A stretch of DNA of 42,107 nucleotides from JBEVNX01 sp040507895. Lineage in GTDB: Bacteria > Desulfobacterota > Binatia > JACPRU01. The notes under the pieces are model-generated. The model made no database searches. It was not told the DNA's origin and was given only the letters and a program-made list of their open reading frames with translations. Every line of letters starts with the position of its first letter. The first letter of the stretch is position 1. Below are positions 1 through 7,614 of this stretch, in pieces. The translations under genes were made by a program, and so were the position numbers. The stretch lies in contig JBEVNX010000174.1 of the NCBI GenBank assembly GCA_040507895.1, forward strand, positions 1 to 42,107, read 5' to 3'.

Positions 1-2
1 AG

Positions 3-1994
3 CACGCGGGCGCTTCGGAGCAAGCGCGCGCGCTCGAGCGCGAGATCGCCGCGCTCCGCACCGATCTCGAGCGAGCGCAGTCTCAAGGCAGCGAGCTGAC
101 GGCCGACCTAGCGCGCAGCGCGCAGCGCGAGGAGAATCTACGCGCGGAGGTCGCCGAGGTACGCCGCGCGCGCGAGCAAGCCGAGCGCCAGCGCGTCGCA
201 GAGGAGCTCGCGCGCCAGGAGCTCCAGGCCCGCCAGCAGCAGCTCGAACAGGCGCTGCAGGGAGCCAGCGCAGATCTGGAACAAAAGGCGCGCCAGGTCG
301 ATTTCGGTGCCGTACTGCGAGCCACGCTCGCCAAATCGGAGGCCGCGAGGCGAACCGCCGAGGAAGCGGTGAGCCGGCTCGAAGCCGCGCTCGAGGGCGA
401 GCGGGAAGCGGTGGCGAGCGCGCGCGGTGAAGCCGAGCACGAGCGCGAGGCCGCGCGTGATCTCGCGCATCGCGTCGAGGAGATCGAGCGCAAGATCACT
501 GAGTCCGAAGAGGCCGCGGCGGCGGCGCGGGAGCGTGCCGAGCTGCTGGCCGCCGAGGGCGCGGCGGCGCAGGAGACCACCCAGGCTCTCGCCGCCGATC
601 TCGGGCGGCGCACCGCCGAGGCAAACGAGCTCTCGGCCCGGCTCGAAGCGCTACAGCGTGAAATCGCCGGGAGCGAGTCGACGATCGCGCAGTCGCTGGT
701 GCGTGCGCAGTCGTTGGAAGCCGGAGCCCGCGCGGCCACCGAGGAGATCGAGGCGCTGAGGCGCCAGACTGCGGCCACGCAGAACGAGAAGGATCGGCAG
801 ATTCACGAGCTCGAGGTGCGGGTCGCGGAATCGACCGCGCGGGGCGAGAGGCTGGCGGCCGAGTTCAAAGCGGCAGAGGAGGAGCGCGAGCGGCTTCGCG
901 AAGCGGTGGAGGCGCTCGAGAGCCAGCGCCGACAGGCGACCGAGGAGATCCAGGAGGCCGCGGCGAAGACCGTCGAGCTGGAAGCCGCCGCGCGCCGCGC
1001 GCAGGGAGAGACCGAGCGAGTCGCGGAGGAGCTGGGGAACGCCCAGCGGCGTTCCGCTGCGCTGGAGATCGACCTGCAGGGGCTGGAGGCCGAGAGCGAG
1101 AGGTGGCGGGTGCTCGCGGAGAAGCTGCAGAGCACGATCGACGAGCGCGATCTGGAGGTGCAGGCGCTGAAAACCGGCCCGCGGCTCGTGGCGCCGGAAA
1201 AGGTCGCGGCCCCGAGGCCGACCGCCGTCAGGCCGGCTCCGGTGGCCAAGGTGGCCGCGCAGCAGGCTCGCGAGCGAGTCATCACCAGCCGCAAGATCAT
1301 CGTGCTCGACGAGCCGGGTCCATCACTGAACGCTTTCTCGCAAGCCTGTGGCTTGGGGGGATTCCAGGCACACGGGTTGGAGAACGGTACCGGCCTCAGC
1401 GACCCACCGGGATACACTGCCGTCAACCTACTGGCTGCGAAGGTCGGTGGTCTCGAAGGGCTGCTGCGTAGCCGGACGGAGGAGGCGCTCGCCGGGTCGG
1501 CCTTGTTGCTCTATGCCACCAAGCCGGGAAGCGCCAAGGGTGTCGTCTTTCCGACCGTGGAATGCCTGATCCGGCCTTTCGAGGAGCCCACTTTCGTCAG
1601 CGCGCTTTCGGGGCTGCTCGGAAACGGCAAGCGGGTGACGATCATCGGCGAGGAGCTCGACAGCGTTCTGAAGCTCAATGCGTGGGCGACGGCCAAGGGC
1701 TGCTCGGTATCCAGCGCCGGGGACCTCAAGCAAGGCAACGAGATCCTCGACATCGTCAAGCCGGATCTCATCGTCTTCGATTTCTCGCGTCTCGGCGGCG
1801 AAGGAGCCGGGCTGTTCGTCAAGGCGCGCCGATCTGCGCGCCTCGAGTCGTTGCCGCTGCTGTTGGTGCTGCCCGCGGGCGCGCAAAGCGCGAGCGCGGG
1901 AATCTTCCTGAAGCGATTGGCCGCGTTGGCCGACGAGACGCCGCTCGATTTCGCGCCGATGACGCGGCGGCTGGCCCCCGCGGACGCCGCGTAG
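3..1994 (+). CDS. Coiled-coil protein with C-terminal receiver-like domains (5' end missing)
   Basis: The reading frame is open from the first bases of the window, so the N-terminus lies outside it. About 420 residues are almost pure Ala/Glu/Arg/Gln-rich heptad sequence, which predicts a long coiled coil. After a short Pro/Ala linker (APRPTAVRPAP) come about 230 residues of alpha/beta sequence that look like two receiver-type folds in tandem. The first begins at ITSRKIIVLDEPG. The second begins at KRVTIIGEEL and contains PDLIVFDFSR, where the Asp sits where a phospho-acceptor would be. The usual acidic pair and the conserved Lys are not clear, so these are probably degenerate receivers. No DNA-binding, kinase or GGDEF domain follows. 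Such proteins often act as scaffolds in polarity or motility systems (for example AglZ, which has the opposite order), but the role here is unknown. Confidence 0.75.
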   Translation, partial: HAGASEQARALEREIAALRTDLERAQSQGSELTADLARSAQREENLRAEVAEVRRAREQAERQRVAEELARQELQARQQQLEQALQGASADLEQKARQVDFGAVLRATLAKSEAARRTAEEAVSRLEAALEGEREAVASARGEAEHEREAARDLAHRVEEIERKITESEEAAAAARERAELLAAEGAAAQETTQALAADLGRRTAEANELSARLEALQREIAGSESTIAQSLVRAQSLEAGARAATEEIEALRRQTAATQNEKDRQIHELEVRVAESTARGERLAAEFKAAEEERERLREAVEALESQRRQATEEIQEAAAKTVELEAAARRAQGETERVAEELGNAQRRSAALEIDLQGLEAESERWRVLAEKLQSTIDERDLEVQALKTGPRLVAPEKVAAPRPTAVRPAPVAKVAAQQARERVITSRKIIVLDEPGPSLNAFSQACGLGGFQAHGLENGTGLSDPPGYTAVNLLAAKVGGLEGLLRSRTEEALAGSALLLYATKPGSAKGVVFPTVECLIRPFEEPTFVSALSGLLGNGKRVTIIGEELDSVLKLNAWATAKGCSVSSAGDLKQGNEILDIVKPDLIVFDFSRLGGEGAGLFVKARRSARLESLPLLLVLPAGAQSASAGIFLKRLAALADETPLDFAPMTRRLAPADAA

Positions 1995-2029
1995 ACCACC
2001 GTCTAGGGACCCCACGCCGGCATCGCAAA

Positions 2030-2058
2030 TTGACAGCCTGCGGGCCGGCTAGCATAAG
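2030..2058 (+). promoter_or_regulatory. Sigma70-type promoter for the MaoC-like gene
   Basis: A perfect -35 TTGACA and a -10 CATAAG (4 of 6) are separated by 17 bases. Transcription would start about 20 bases before the ATG at 2085. The preceding gene ends at 1994, so the MaoC-like gene has its own promoter. Confidence 0.55.
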
Positions 2059-2084
2059 GCTCGGATCCGCACGACCTCGAGCCG

Positions 2085-3143
2085 ATGGCGATCATCCGCA
2101 AGAAGACCGGCCACTTCCTCGAAGACTTCCGCGTAGGCCAAGTTTTTCGCCACAAGCGCGGCAAGACGATCACGGCCGGCCTGTTCCACGCGTTCAGCGA
2201 GTTCACGATGACGACCAACCCGCTGTCGAAAAACGCGCGCTACGCTCGCGCCTACGGCTTCCGCGATCTCGTGGTGCCGCCGGGGCTGGTGATGAACGTC
2301 GCCTTCAGCCAGACGGTCGAGGACGTGTCCGAGAACGCGCGCGCGAACCTCGAGTACATCGGCATGCGCTTCGGCGCACCCGTCGTGATCGGCGACACCA
2401 TCGAAGTCGAGACGACGGTGCTCGGCGTGAAGCCGTCCTCTCGTGATCCGGACCGCGGAGTCGTTCATGTCCGCTCGACGGCGAGAAACCAAGATGCCGC
2501 CGTAGTGATCACGTTCGAGCGAAAGGTTCAGGTCTGGAAAAGCGACCCTTCGGCGACGGTCCCGGATGCCGAGATCCCGTCACCCGAGGTCGAGTGCGTG
2601 CTGTCGCTGCCGCCTTATGATCCCGCTCGCGGATACTCCGCGCTCGCTCATCTGTCCGCGCCGGACGGCTATTTCGAGGATCTCAGCCCCGGCGACACCA
2701 TCGAGCACTCCCGCGGCCGCACCATCACCAGCGAGCACATCGGGTTGACGGCGCAGCTCGACAACACGTCACAAGTGCACAGTAACCAGTTCCTGATCGA
2801 CCAGAACCCCGCCCGGTACATCGGCGGACAGCTCATCGTCTATGGTGGAATTCCGTTCAACGTGTTCCTCGGGTTGGCGTCTCCCGACGTGGGCGAGAAT
2901 TCTTTGGGCGACGTGGAGTATAAGACCGGCCGCCACAGCGGGCCGGTATTCGCCGGCGACACGCTCTTCGCGTCGACGGAGATCCGCGCGAAACGGGACT
3001 TCCCCGGGCGAGCCGATCTGGGAATCGTCGACACGATTCTGCGCGGCTGGAAGCCCGTGAAGAAGGGCGATGCGTGGGAGCGGACGGAAGTCTTCAGCCT
3101 CGAGCGCTCGATCGCGCTCAAGCGACGGGCCTACTACACGTAG
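2085..3143 (+). CDS. MaoC-like double hot-dog dehydratase, mesaconyl-CoA hydratase-like
   Basis: The 352-residue length and two hot-dog domains (about residues 8-155 and 195-345) match mesaconyl-CoA hydratase (beta-methylmalyl-CoA dehydratase) and related MaoC enzymes, which hydrate enoyl-CoA thioesters in the cytoplasm. Domain 1 starts HFLEDFRVGQ and domain 2 YFEDLSPGDT, the usual MaoC beginning. Domain 2 keeps an Asp/His pair typical of hydratase 2 (LDNTSQVHS). The matching place in domain 1 reads MTTNPLSKN and lacks both residues, so only the C-terminal half looks catalytic. No other ethylmalonyl-CoA or 3-hydroxypropionate pathway gene is nearby, so the substrate cannot be fixed from context; another (R)-specific enoyl-CoA hydratase is possible. 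The ATG lies about 20 bases after a good promoter; the ribosome site is weak. Confidence 0.85.
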   Translation: MAIIRKKTGHFLEDFRVGQVFRHKRGKTITAGLFHAFSEFTMTTNPLSKNARYARAYGFRDLVVPPGLVMNVAFSQTVEDVSENARANLEYIGMRFGAPVVIGDTIEVETTVLGVKPSSRDPDRGVVHVRSTARNQDAAVVITFERKVQVWKSDPSATVPDAEIPSPEVECVLSLPPYDPARGYSALAHLSAPDGYFEDLSPGDTIEHSRGRTITSEHIGLTAQLDNTSQVHSNQFLIDQNPARYIGGQLIVYGGIPFNVFLGLASPDVGENSLGDVEYKTGRHSGPVFAGDTLFASTEIRAKRDFPGRADLGIVDTILRGWKPVKKGDAWERTEVFSLERSIALKRRAYYT

Positions 3144-3159
3144 CCAACGACGCCGCGCA

Positions 3160-3729
3160 TCACTCCGACGCCTTCTCCCATCCCTCTTGGTCGTCCTCGT
3201 CGTCCCAGTCGTCCTCGTCGTGGGCGCCCTTCGCCGTTGCGTCTTCTGCGCCGGCCGGAGTCGGCGTCGGGCGCTCCCCGTGGAGCGCCCGCTCCGCCCC
3301 CTCGAGGGTGGGACAGCTCGCGCAATCGAGTCGCTTTCTCCACCAGTCCGGCGGCGCGCCGTAGTGCTCGGTGATCTCGGCGTCCAGCGCATTGAATTCG
3401 TTCCACAAGCCGACGATCGTCTTCAGCTGCTCGCGCTCGCGACGGCGCAGCCTGCGCAACGCGTCCGCCTTTTCCTGATCGAACTGGCTCATGGCGAGCA
3501 GCGCATCGCGCTGGGCGTCGAGCGAGGCTTTCGCCTGCCGCGAGTTTCCCGTCGCGCTCGGCACCCAAGCGCTGAAGGCCGACGTTTCCCGAGCCTTGAG
3601 GTCGGCCCGGGTTTCGTCGAGCGCGTGCGCCGCGCTCTTGAGCCTGGTTTCGATCTCCCGCCTCCGCAAGCTGGCACGCACGGAGAAGGCTTCCTCTGGA
3701 CTGAGGTCTCGGCCCTGTAGCACCGGCAC
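3160..3729 (-). CDS. DUF4124-like secreted protein with coiled-coil middle and acidic tail (start uncertain)
   Basis: The first standard start codon is a GTG at 3729, giving 189 residues, but the same frame is open upstream to the TAA at 3889-3891. That extension encodes a hydrophobic, signal-like stretch (AAAALLFVLG) and then IRKWRDAQGNLHYS, which matches the DUF4124 pattern of periplasmic proteins (K-W-x-D-x-x-G-x-x-H-Y-S). The true protein therefore probably starts near 3855-3882, from a rare codon (ACG or CTG) or after a sequence error. The middle is Arg/Glu-rich and helical. DWWRKRLDCASC follows, then a strongly acidic tail (DEDDWDDEDDQ). It converges on the MaoC gene with a 16-base gap and is divergent from dodecin. 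Function is unknown; a periplasmic location is inferred. Confidence 0.65.
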   Translation of the reverse strand: MPVLQGRDLSPEEAFSVRASLRRREIETRLKSAAHALDETRADLKARETSAFSAWVPSATGNSRQAKASLDAQRDALLAMSQFDQEKADALRRLRRREREQLKTIVGLWNEFNALDAEITEHYGAPPDWWRKRLDCASCPTLEGAERALHGERPTPTPAGAEDATAKGAHDEDDWDDEDDQEGWEKASE

Positions 3730-3883
3730 ATCCTCGTCTTCGGCCGCCCCTGCCCCGGAGCCGGTGATGCTGTAGTGCAGGTTGCCTTGCGCGTCACGCC
3801 ATTTGCGAATCTCGTCGGCAGCCCCGCGGCTCGTCGAGCCGAGAACGAACAGCAGCGCCGCGGCGGCGCCGCGAGCGGTCGTG

Positions 3884-3912
3884 TTGAATTAGCGGGATCG
3901 AGACACTATTCT
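3884..3912 (+). promoter_or_regulatory. Sigma70-type promoter for dodecin
   Basis: TTGAAT (4 of 6) and TATTCT (4 of 6) are separated by 17 bases, which puts the transcript start about 37 bases before the dodecin ATG. The -35 overlaps the stop codon that bounds the divergent DUF4124-like frame. Confidence 0.5.
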
Positions 3913-3955
3913 CGCGCTTCGTCGCTCACGGCGCGCGCCCAAGGAGAGGAACGTC

Positions 3956-4168
3956 ATGGTGGAGAAAACCATCGATCTCGCCGGGACTTCGTCGGTCGGC
4001 ATCGAAGATGCGGTGAGCCTGGCCATCAAGCGGGCGGCCCTGACCGTCAAGAACATCCGTCAAGCGAAGCTCGTCGACGCGGTGGCCCTCGTCGAAAACG
4101 ATTCCGTGATCCGCTGGCGCGTGCGCGTGGAGGTGACGTTCACGATCCAAGACACACTCCACGAGTAG
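3956..4168 (+). CDS. Dodecin family flavin-binding protein
   Basis: This 70-residue protein has the dodecin length and pattern: an N-terminal strand, GTSSVGIEDAVSLAIKRA (the G-S-x-x-S-x-x-D-A helix typical of the family), then a central strand and IRWRVRVEVTFTI as the last long strand. Dodecins form hollow dodecamers that bind riboflavin, FMN or FAD in pairs and act as flavin buffers in the cytoplasm. The usual central Trp that stacks on flavin is not at the expected place (NIRQAKLVDAVA). A Trp is present in IRWRVRV instead, so the ligand mode may differ. A strong AAGGAGAGG ribosome site lies 7 bases before the ATG. The next gene starts 3 bases after the stop, so the two are probably co-transcribed. 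Confidence 0.9.
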   Translation: MVEKTIDLAGTSSVGIEDAVSLAIKRAALTVKNIRQAKLVDAVALVENDSVIRWRVRVEVTFTIQDTLHE

Positions 4169-4171
4169 TCG

Positions 4172-5194
4172 ATGGCCGAGCCCACCGAAGTCAAGACCAG
4201 GGAGGTGCTGCCCGGCTTCCATCTCGTCTACCTGCCGTTGCCGATGAGGCCGACGATAGTCAACGTTTATTTGGTGAACGGTGGATCGGAATGGGCGTTG
4301 ATCGACACGGGGATGAGCACGCCGGACAGCATGGACGCGTTTCGCGCCGCTCTCGAGGCGGTCGGCTGTCTTCCGCAGGCGATCAAAAAGATCATCTGCA
4401 CGCACCACCATCCGGACCACTTCGGCACCTCGCGGGCGTATCGCGAGCTGTGTCACGCCGAGGTGTTCCTTCACCCGCTCGAGGCGGCGCAGGTGTCAGG
4501 CTTTCTGCCGCAGCCCCGCACCCCGGAGATGAACCGCTTCCTCACGCGCAACGGCATCCCCAGCGAGCTCTTCGTGAACCTGCCGAGCCGCGGGGAATTC
4601 TGGAAAGGGATGTACGAGCCGGCCGCGCCGGATCATGCGATCGCCGATCGGATGAAGATCGCCGTCGGCGAGCGCGAGCTCGAAGCGGTGTGGACGCCCG
4701 GCCACTCGCCAGGGCATTGCGTGATGTACTTTCGCAAGGAGAAGGCCGCGATCGTCGGCGACCATCTGCTGCCGAAGATCACGCCGCACGTCGGTATCAC
4801 CACCGACAACGGCGGCGATCCGCTGGGAGACTTCCTCTCTTCGCTGCGCAAGGTCGGCGAGCTCGACGTCGAGACCGTGCTCCCCGCCCATGGAGCCGTG
4901 TATGCCGACCACCGCAAGCGCGTGGCGCAGCTGATCGAGTTCCACGAGTATCGTCTGGAAGTGATGCTGGACGTCGTGCGCGCCCGGCCCCGCACCGCCT
5001 ACGACGTTGCCCTCGAGGCGTTCGACTTGACGCGGCAGAGCCCGCTGCAGCAGCTGTTCCCGGCGACCTTCGAGACGCTGGCCCACCTCGAGCACATGCG
5101 CCTCCAAGGCCGTACCGAGCGAATCGACCGCGACGATGCCGTGCTGTGGCGGGCGAGATCCAGCAACCGACGGAGCGCCCATGAGACGTCCTAA
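4172..5194 (+). CDS. MBL-fold metallo-hydrolase
   Basis: This is a 340-residue metallo-beta-lactamase-fold enzyme. The metal-binding motif HHHPDH is at residues 78-83 (H-x-H-x-D-H), followed by the third His in WTPGHSPGH, a bridging Asp in VGDHLL and a late His in LPAHG. The N-terminal half begins with the usual substrate-entry strand (VNVYLVNGG then LIDTGM). The spacing fits the glyoxalase II / LACTB2-like group of hydrolases, with an extra C-terminal helical region seen in broad-specificity members. These enzymes cleave thioesters, lactones or phosphodiesters with two zinc or iron ions; the substrate here is not identifiable. It lies in a + strand unit with dodecin upstream. The next small gene overlaps its end by 14 bases, suggesting translational coupling. 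Confidence 0.9.
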   Translation: MAEPTEVKTREVLPGFHLVYLPLPMRPTIVNVYLVNGGSEWALIDTGMSTPDSMDAFRAALEAVGCLPQAIKKIICTHHHPDHFGTSRAYRELCHAEVFLHPLEAAQVSGFLPQPRTPEMNRFLTRNGIPSELFVNLPSRGEFWKGMYEPAAPDHAIADRMKIAVGERELEAVWTPGHSPGHCVMYFRKEKAAIVGDHLLPKITPHVGITTDNGGDPLGDFLSSLRKVGELDVETVLPAHGAVYADHRKRVAQLIEFHEYRLEVMLDVVRARPRTAYDVALEAFDLTRQSPLQQLFPATFETLAHLEHMRLQGRTERIDRDDAVLWRARSSNRRSAHETS

Positions 5195-5399
5195 GTACCG
5201 ATTGCTGTTCGAGTGGGCTTCGTTCGAGCAAGCGCTGCGGGCGGCGGCGGCTCGTCGTCAATGGACGGAAGAGCAAATCAGCGCGGCCCTGCAGCGCGAC
5301 CGCATCTGTACCGTCGACGTCGACGACATCGAGGTTCATCTCGACTGGCACGAGCGGCTCGGCTTCGTCGCGCCGAAGTTTGGAGTCTCGGAGGGGTGA
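5181..5399 (+). CDS. Small conserved-looking protein of unknown function, 72 residues
   Basis: The ATG at 5181 is preceded by an ACGGAG ribosome site. An in-frame ATG at 5136 would lengthen it by 15 residues inside the previous gene. The protein reads RRPKYRLLFEWASFEQALRA, then a helix and DVDDIEVHLDWHERLGFV. It is amphipathic, has no Cys and no membrane segment, and looks like a small alpha/beta fold. I do not recognise a family. Its 14-base overlap with the MBL-fold gene and its position 7 bases before the PAC2-family gene suggest one transcript and perhaps a shared function. Confidence 0.6.
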   Translation: MRRPKYRLLFEWASFEQALRAAAARRQWTEEQISAALQRDRICTVDVDDIEVHLDWHERLGFVAPKFGVSEG

Positions 5400-5406
5400 G
5401 ACTACA

Positions 5407-6180
5407 ATGGGCGACGTGGACGCATTGACTCTCGAGAGCGTTCCCGAGCTCTCCAGCCCCCGCACCTTGCTGATCGCGTTCTCGGGATGGAGCGACGCCG
5501 GATCGGCGGCGACTAACGCGGTCCAGTACGTGGCTGCGCAGCTGTCGGCGCAGAGGTTCGCGACCATCGACGGCGAGGAGTTCTTCGACTTCACCGTGCA
5601 GCGCCCTCTGGTCAGGGTCGACGAGCAGCAGATCCGGCAGCTCGATTGGCCCGGCTGGCAGTTCTCGGCAGCGCGAAACCTGGTGTTCGCGACCGGCCCG
5701 GAGCCCCACCTCAAGTGGCGCACGTTCTGCAACCACGTCGTACGCCTCATCGAGCAGGTGCAAATCGAGCGAGTCGGCTTGCTCGGCGCCTTCCTCGCCG
5801 AGGTCATGTACAGCGATCCGGTTCCGCTCACGGGCTTCGCCACCGACCCGTCGGTTCTCGAGCGCCTGCGGATATCGCCGACGGCCTACCAGGGTCCGAC
5901 CGGAATCGTCGGCGCGCTCGCCGACGCGGTCCGCCGCCGATCCCTGCCGCTGTTCAGCCTGTGGGCGGCGATCCCCCACTACATCGCGGGGACGCCGAAC
6001 CCGCGAGGCGCGCTCGCGCTCCTCCTCAAGCTCCGGGAATGGATCGATCTGCCGATCGACATGGCCCCGCTCGAGTCCGCGGCTGCGACCTTTCAGTCCC
6101 AGCTCTTGGAGGCGGTCGAGGGCAATGCCGAGCTGTCGAAATACATCCGCAACCTCAAGAAGGGCGAGACGTCGCACTGA
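5407..6180 (+). CDS. PAC2 family protein (proteasome-assembly-chaperone-like)
   Basis: This 257-residue protein has the PAC2 pattern: LLIAFSGWSDAGSAATNAV at the N-terminus, FFDFTVQRP, and LLGAFLAEVMYSD. The central Gly-rich turn YQGPTGIVGAL and AIPHYIAGTPNPRGAL are followed by a helical C-terminus. In archaea and eukaryotes, relatives help assemble the 20S proteasome. Bacterial members are widespread even without proteasomes, and their role is not settled. No proteasome or Pup gene is visible here. A GGAGGGGTGAG ribosome site lies just before the ATG; an in-frame GTG at 5380 is a worse choice. The downstream methyltransferase begins 22 bases after the stop. Confidence 0.88.
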   Translation: MGDVDALTLESVPELSSPRTLLIAFSGWSDAGSAATNAVQYVAAQLSAQRFATIDGEEFFDFTVQRPLVRVDEQQIRQLDWPGWQFSAARNLVFATGPEPHLKWRTFCNHVVRLIEQVQIERVGLLGAFLAEVMYSDPVPLTGFATDPSVLERLRISPTAYQGPTGIVGALADAVRRRSLPLFSLWAAIPHYIAGTPNPRGALALLLKLREWIDLPIDMAPLESAAATFQSQLLEAVEGNAELSKYIRNLKKGETSH

Positions 6181-6202
6181 GGCGGCCGTCCGACCCACTC
6201 CC

Positions 6203-6859
6203 GTGTCCGACAAATTCATCCGCATGACCCCCGAGCTTCACGCATACGTCGAGCGGCGAAGCGTGCGGCGCGATCCTGTGATGGAGCGGCTGGTCCAAGA
6301 AACGGCGGCGCTCGGCGAGATCGCCCAAATGCAGATCGCACCTGATCAAGGCGCGTTCCTCACGCTGCTGGTTCGGGCCATCGGAGCTCGCTCGGCGGTC
6401 GAGGTTGGAACTTTCACCGGCTACAGCGCGATCTCGATCGCCCGCGGCTTGCCGGAAGACGGCCGGCTGATCTGCTGCGACGTCAGCGAGGAATGGACCA
6501 CGATCGCGCGGCGCTACTTTCGCGAGGCCCGCGTGGACTCGAAGATCGACCTGCGCATCGGCCCCGCCCTCGAGACGCTCCGCGGCCTGCCGTCCGCCAC
6601 GCGCTTCGACTTCGCGTTCGTGGATGCAGACAAGACGTCCTACGCGGCTTACTACGAGGAGATCCTCGCGCGGCTGCGGCCCGGCGGCCTGCTCGGGATC
6701 GACAACGTGCTGTGGAGCGGCAAGGTCATCGATTCGACGGATCAGTCCGAATCCACTCGCGCGATCCGCTCGATCAACGATCACGTCGCCGCGGACGATC
6801 GGGTCGACGCCGTGATCTTGCCCATCGCGGACGGCCTGACACTCGTCCGCAAGCGCTGA
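6203..6859 (+). CDS. SAM-dependent O-methyltransferase, caffeoyl-CoA/catechol type
   Basis: The 218-residue protein has the class I methyltransferase fold. The SAM-binding motif I is VEVGTFTGYSAI, the acidic loop is CDVSEEW, and the metal-binding region is FVDADKTSY followed by LGIDNVLWSGKV. These are the hallmarks of the small Mg-dependent O-methyltransferases (caffeoyl-CoA and catechol types). The substrate is probably a catechol-like small molecule but cannot be named. The frame is open upstream into the PAC2 gene. I chose the GTG at 6203 because it gives the usual family start (VSDKFIRMTPELHAYV); ATG 6224 is the alternative. It is the last gene of the + strand unit and converges on folE. 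Confidence 0.88.
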   Translation: MSDKFIRMTPELHAYVERRSVRRDPVMERLVQETAALGEIAQMQIAPDQGAFLTLLVRAIGARSAVEVGTFTGYSAISIARGLPEDGRLICCDVSEEWTTIARRYFREARVDSKIDLRIGPALETLRGLPSATRFDFAFVDADKTSYAAYYEEILARLRPGGLLGIDNVLWSGKVIDSTDQSESTRAIRSINDHVAADDRVDAVILPIADGLTLVRKR

Positions 6860-6933
6860 CCCCGGTCGAAATTCGCTCGGGCGGCGCCGAGCGCCGCGGC
6901 GCCCGTCACGATCCAGTCGAGCACGAGCCGTCG

Positions 6934-6952
6934 TCGGCAGGCGATCTGCCGA
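6934..6952 (-). terminator. Hairpin between convergent methyltransferase and folE genes
   Basis: TCGGCAG and CTGCCGA form a perfect 7-bp stem with a 5-base loop (GCGAT), in the 100-base space between two convergent gene ends. There is no clear T-run on either side, so it may be a bidirectional or Rho-assisted stop, or simply stabilise transcript ends. Confidence 0.35.
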
Positions 6953-6959
6953 GCAATCG

Positions 6960-7568
6960 TCAGCCCTTGCCGTCCTGCAAGAGCGTCATGAACTCCTGAC
7001 GAGTCGCCTGATGGGTGCGGAAGGTACCGAGCATCGCGCTCGTCACCACCAGCGAGTTCTGCTTCTCCACGCCGCGCATGCGCATGCACAGGTGCTCGGC
7101 CTTGAGGACGACTCCCACGCCCAGCGCGTCGAGCTCCTCCATGAGCGTGGTGGCGATCTGCGTCGTCATCCGCTCCTGCACCTGCAAGCGGCGCGCGAAA
7201 ACTTCTACCAGGCGTGCCATCTTCGAAAGGCCGAGAATGTGGTTCTTGGGAATGTAAGCGACCTGGGCTTTGCCGTAGAAAGGCAGCAGGTGGTGCTCAC
7301 AGAGCGAGAAGAAATCGATGTCGCGGCATAGGATCATCTCGGAATAGTCCTCGACGAACAACGCTCCGTTGATGACGGCTTTGGGATCCTGCCGGTAACC
7401 CCGGGTCAGATCCTCCATCGCCCGGGCAACCCGAGCCGGGGTCTTGGCCAAGCCTTCTCGGGTTGGGTCCTCCCCGATCAGCTCGAGGATCTCGCGAACG
7501 TGCGGCTCGATGGCGCGCAAGCCCGCTGGCCGCAGTATGCGCATTCCGCGCTTGCGAAGCGCTCTCAT
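6960..7568 (-). CDS. folE: GTP cyclohydrolase I
   Basis: FolE converts GTP to 7,8-dihydroneopterin triphosphate, the entry step of folate synthesis and also of the queuosine pathway. The 202 residues carry the complete signature: PTREGLAKTPARVARAM, the zinc site FSLCEHHLLPF with later EHLCMRMRG, and the substrate loop KQNSLVVTSAMLGTFR. The length is normal. The ATG at 7568 is used; an ATG 8 codons later is possible. It lies 46 bases after the homoserine kinase gene on the same strand and has no strong promoter of its own, so it is probably transcribed with it. The queE and queG genes in this window use the same pathway downstream. Confidence 0.96.
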   Translation of the reverse strand: MRALRKRGMRILRPAGLRAIEPHVREILELIGEDPTREGLAKTPARVARAMEDLTRGYRQDPKAVINGALFVEDYSEMILCRDIDFFSLCEHHLLPFYGKAQVAYIPKNHILGLSKMARLVEVFARRLQVQERMTTQIATTLMEELDALGVGVVLKAEHLCMRMRGVEKQNSLVVTSAMLGTFRTHQATRQEFMTLLQDGKG

Positions 7569-7614
7569 CGGCCGACCCTATAGCCCGGAAGCCCGGGCGA
7601 GTCAGCAGGAGGCC

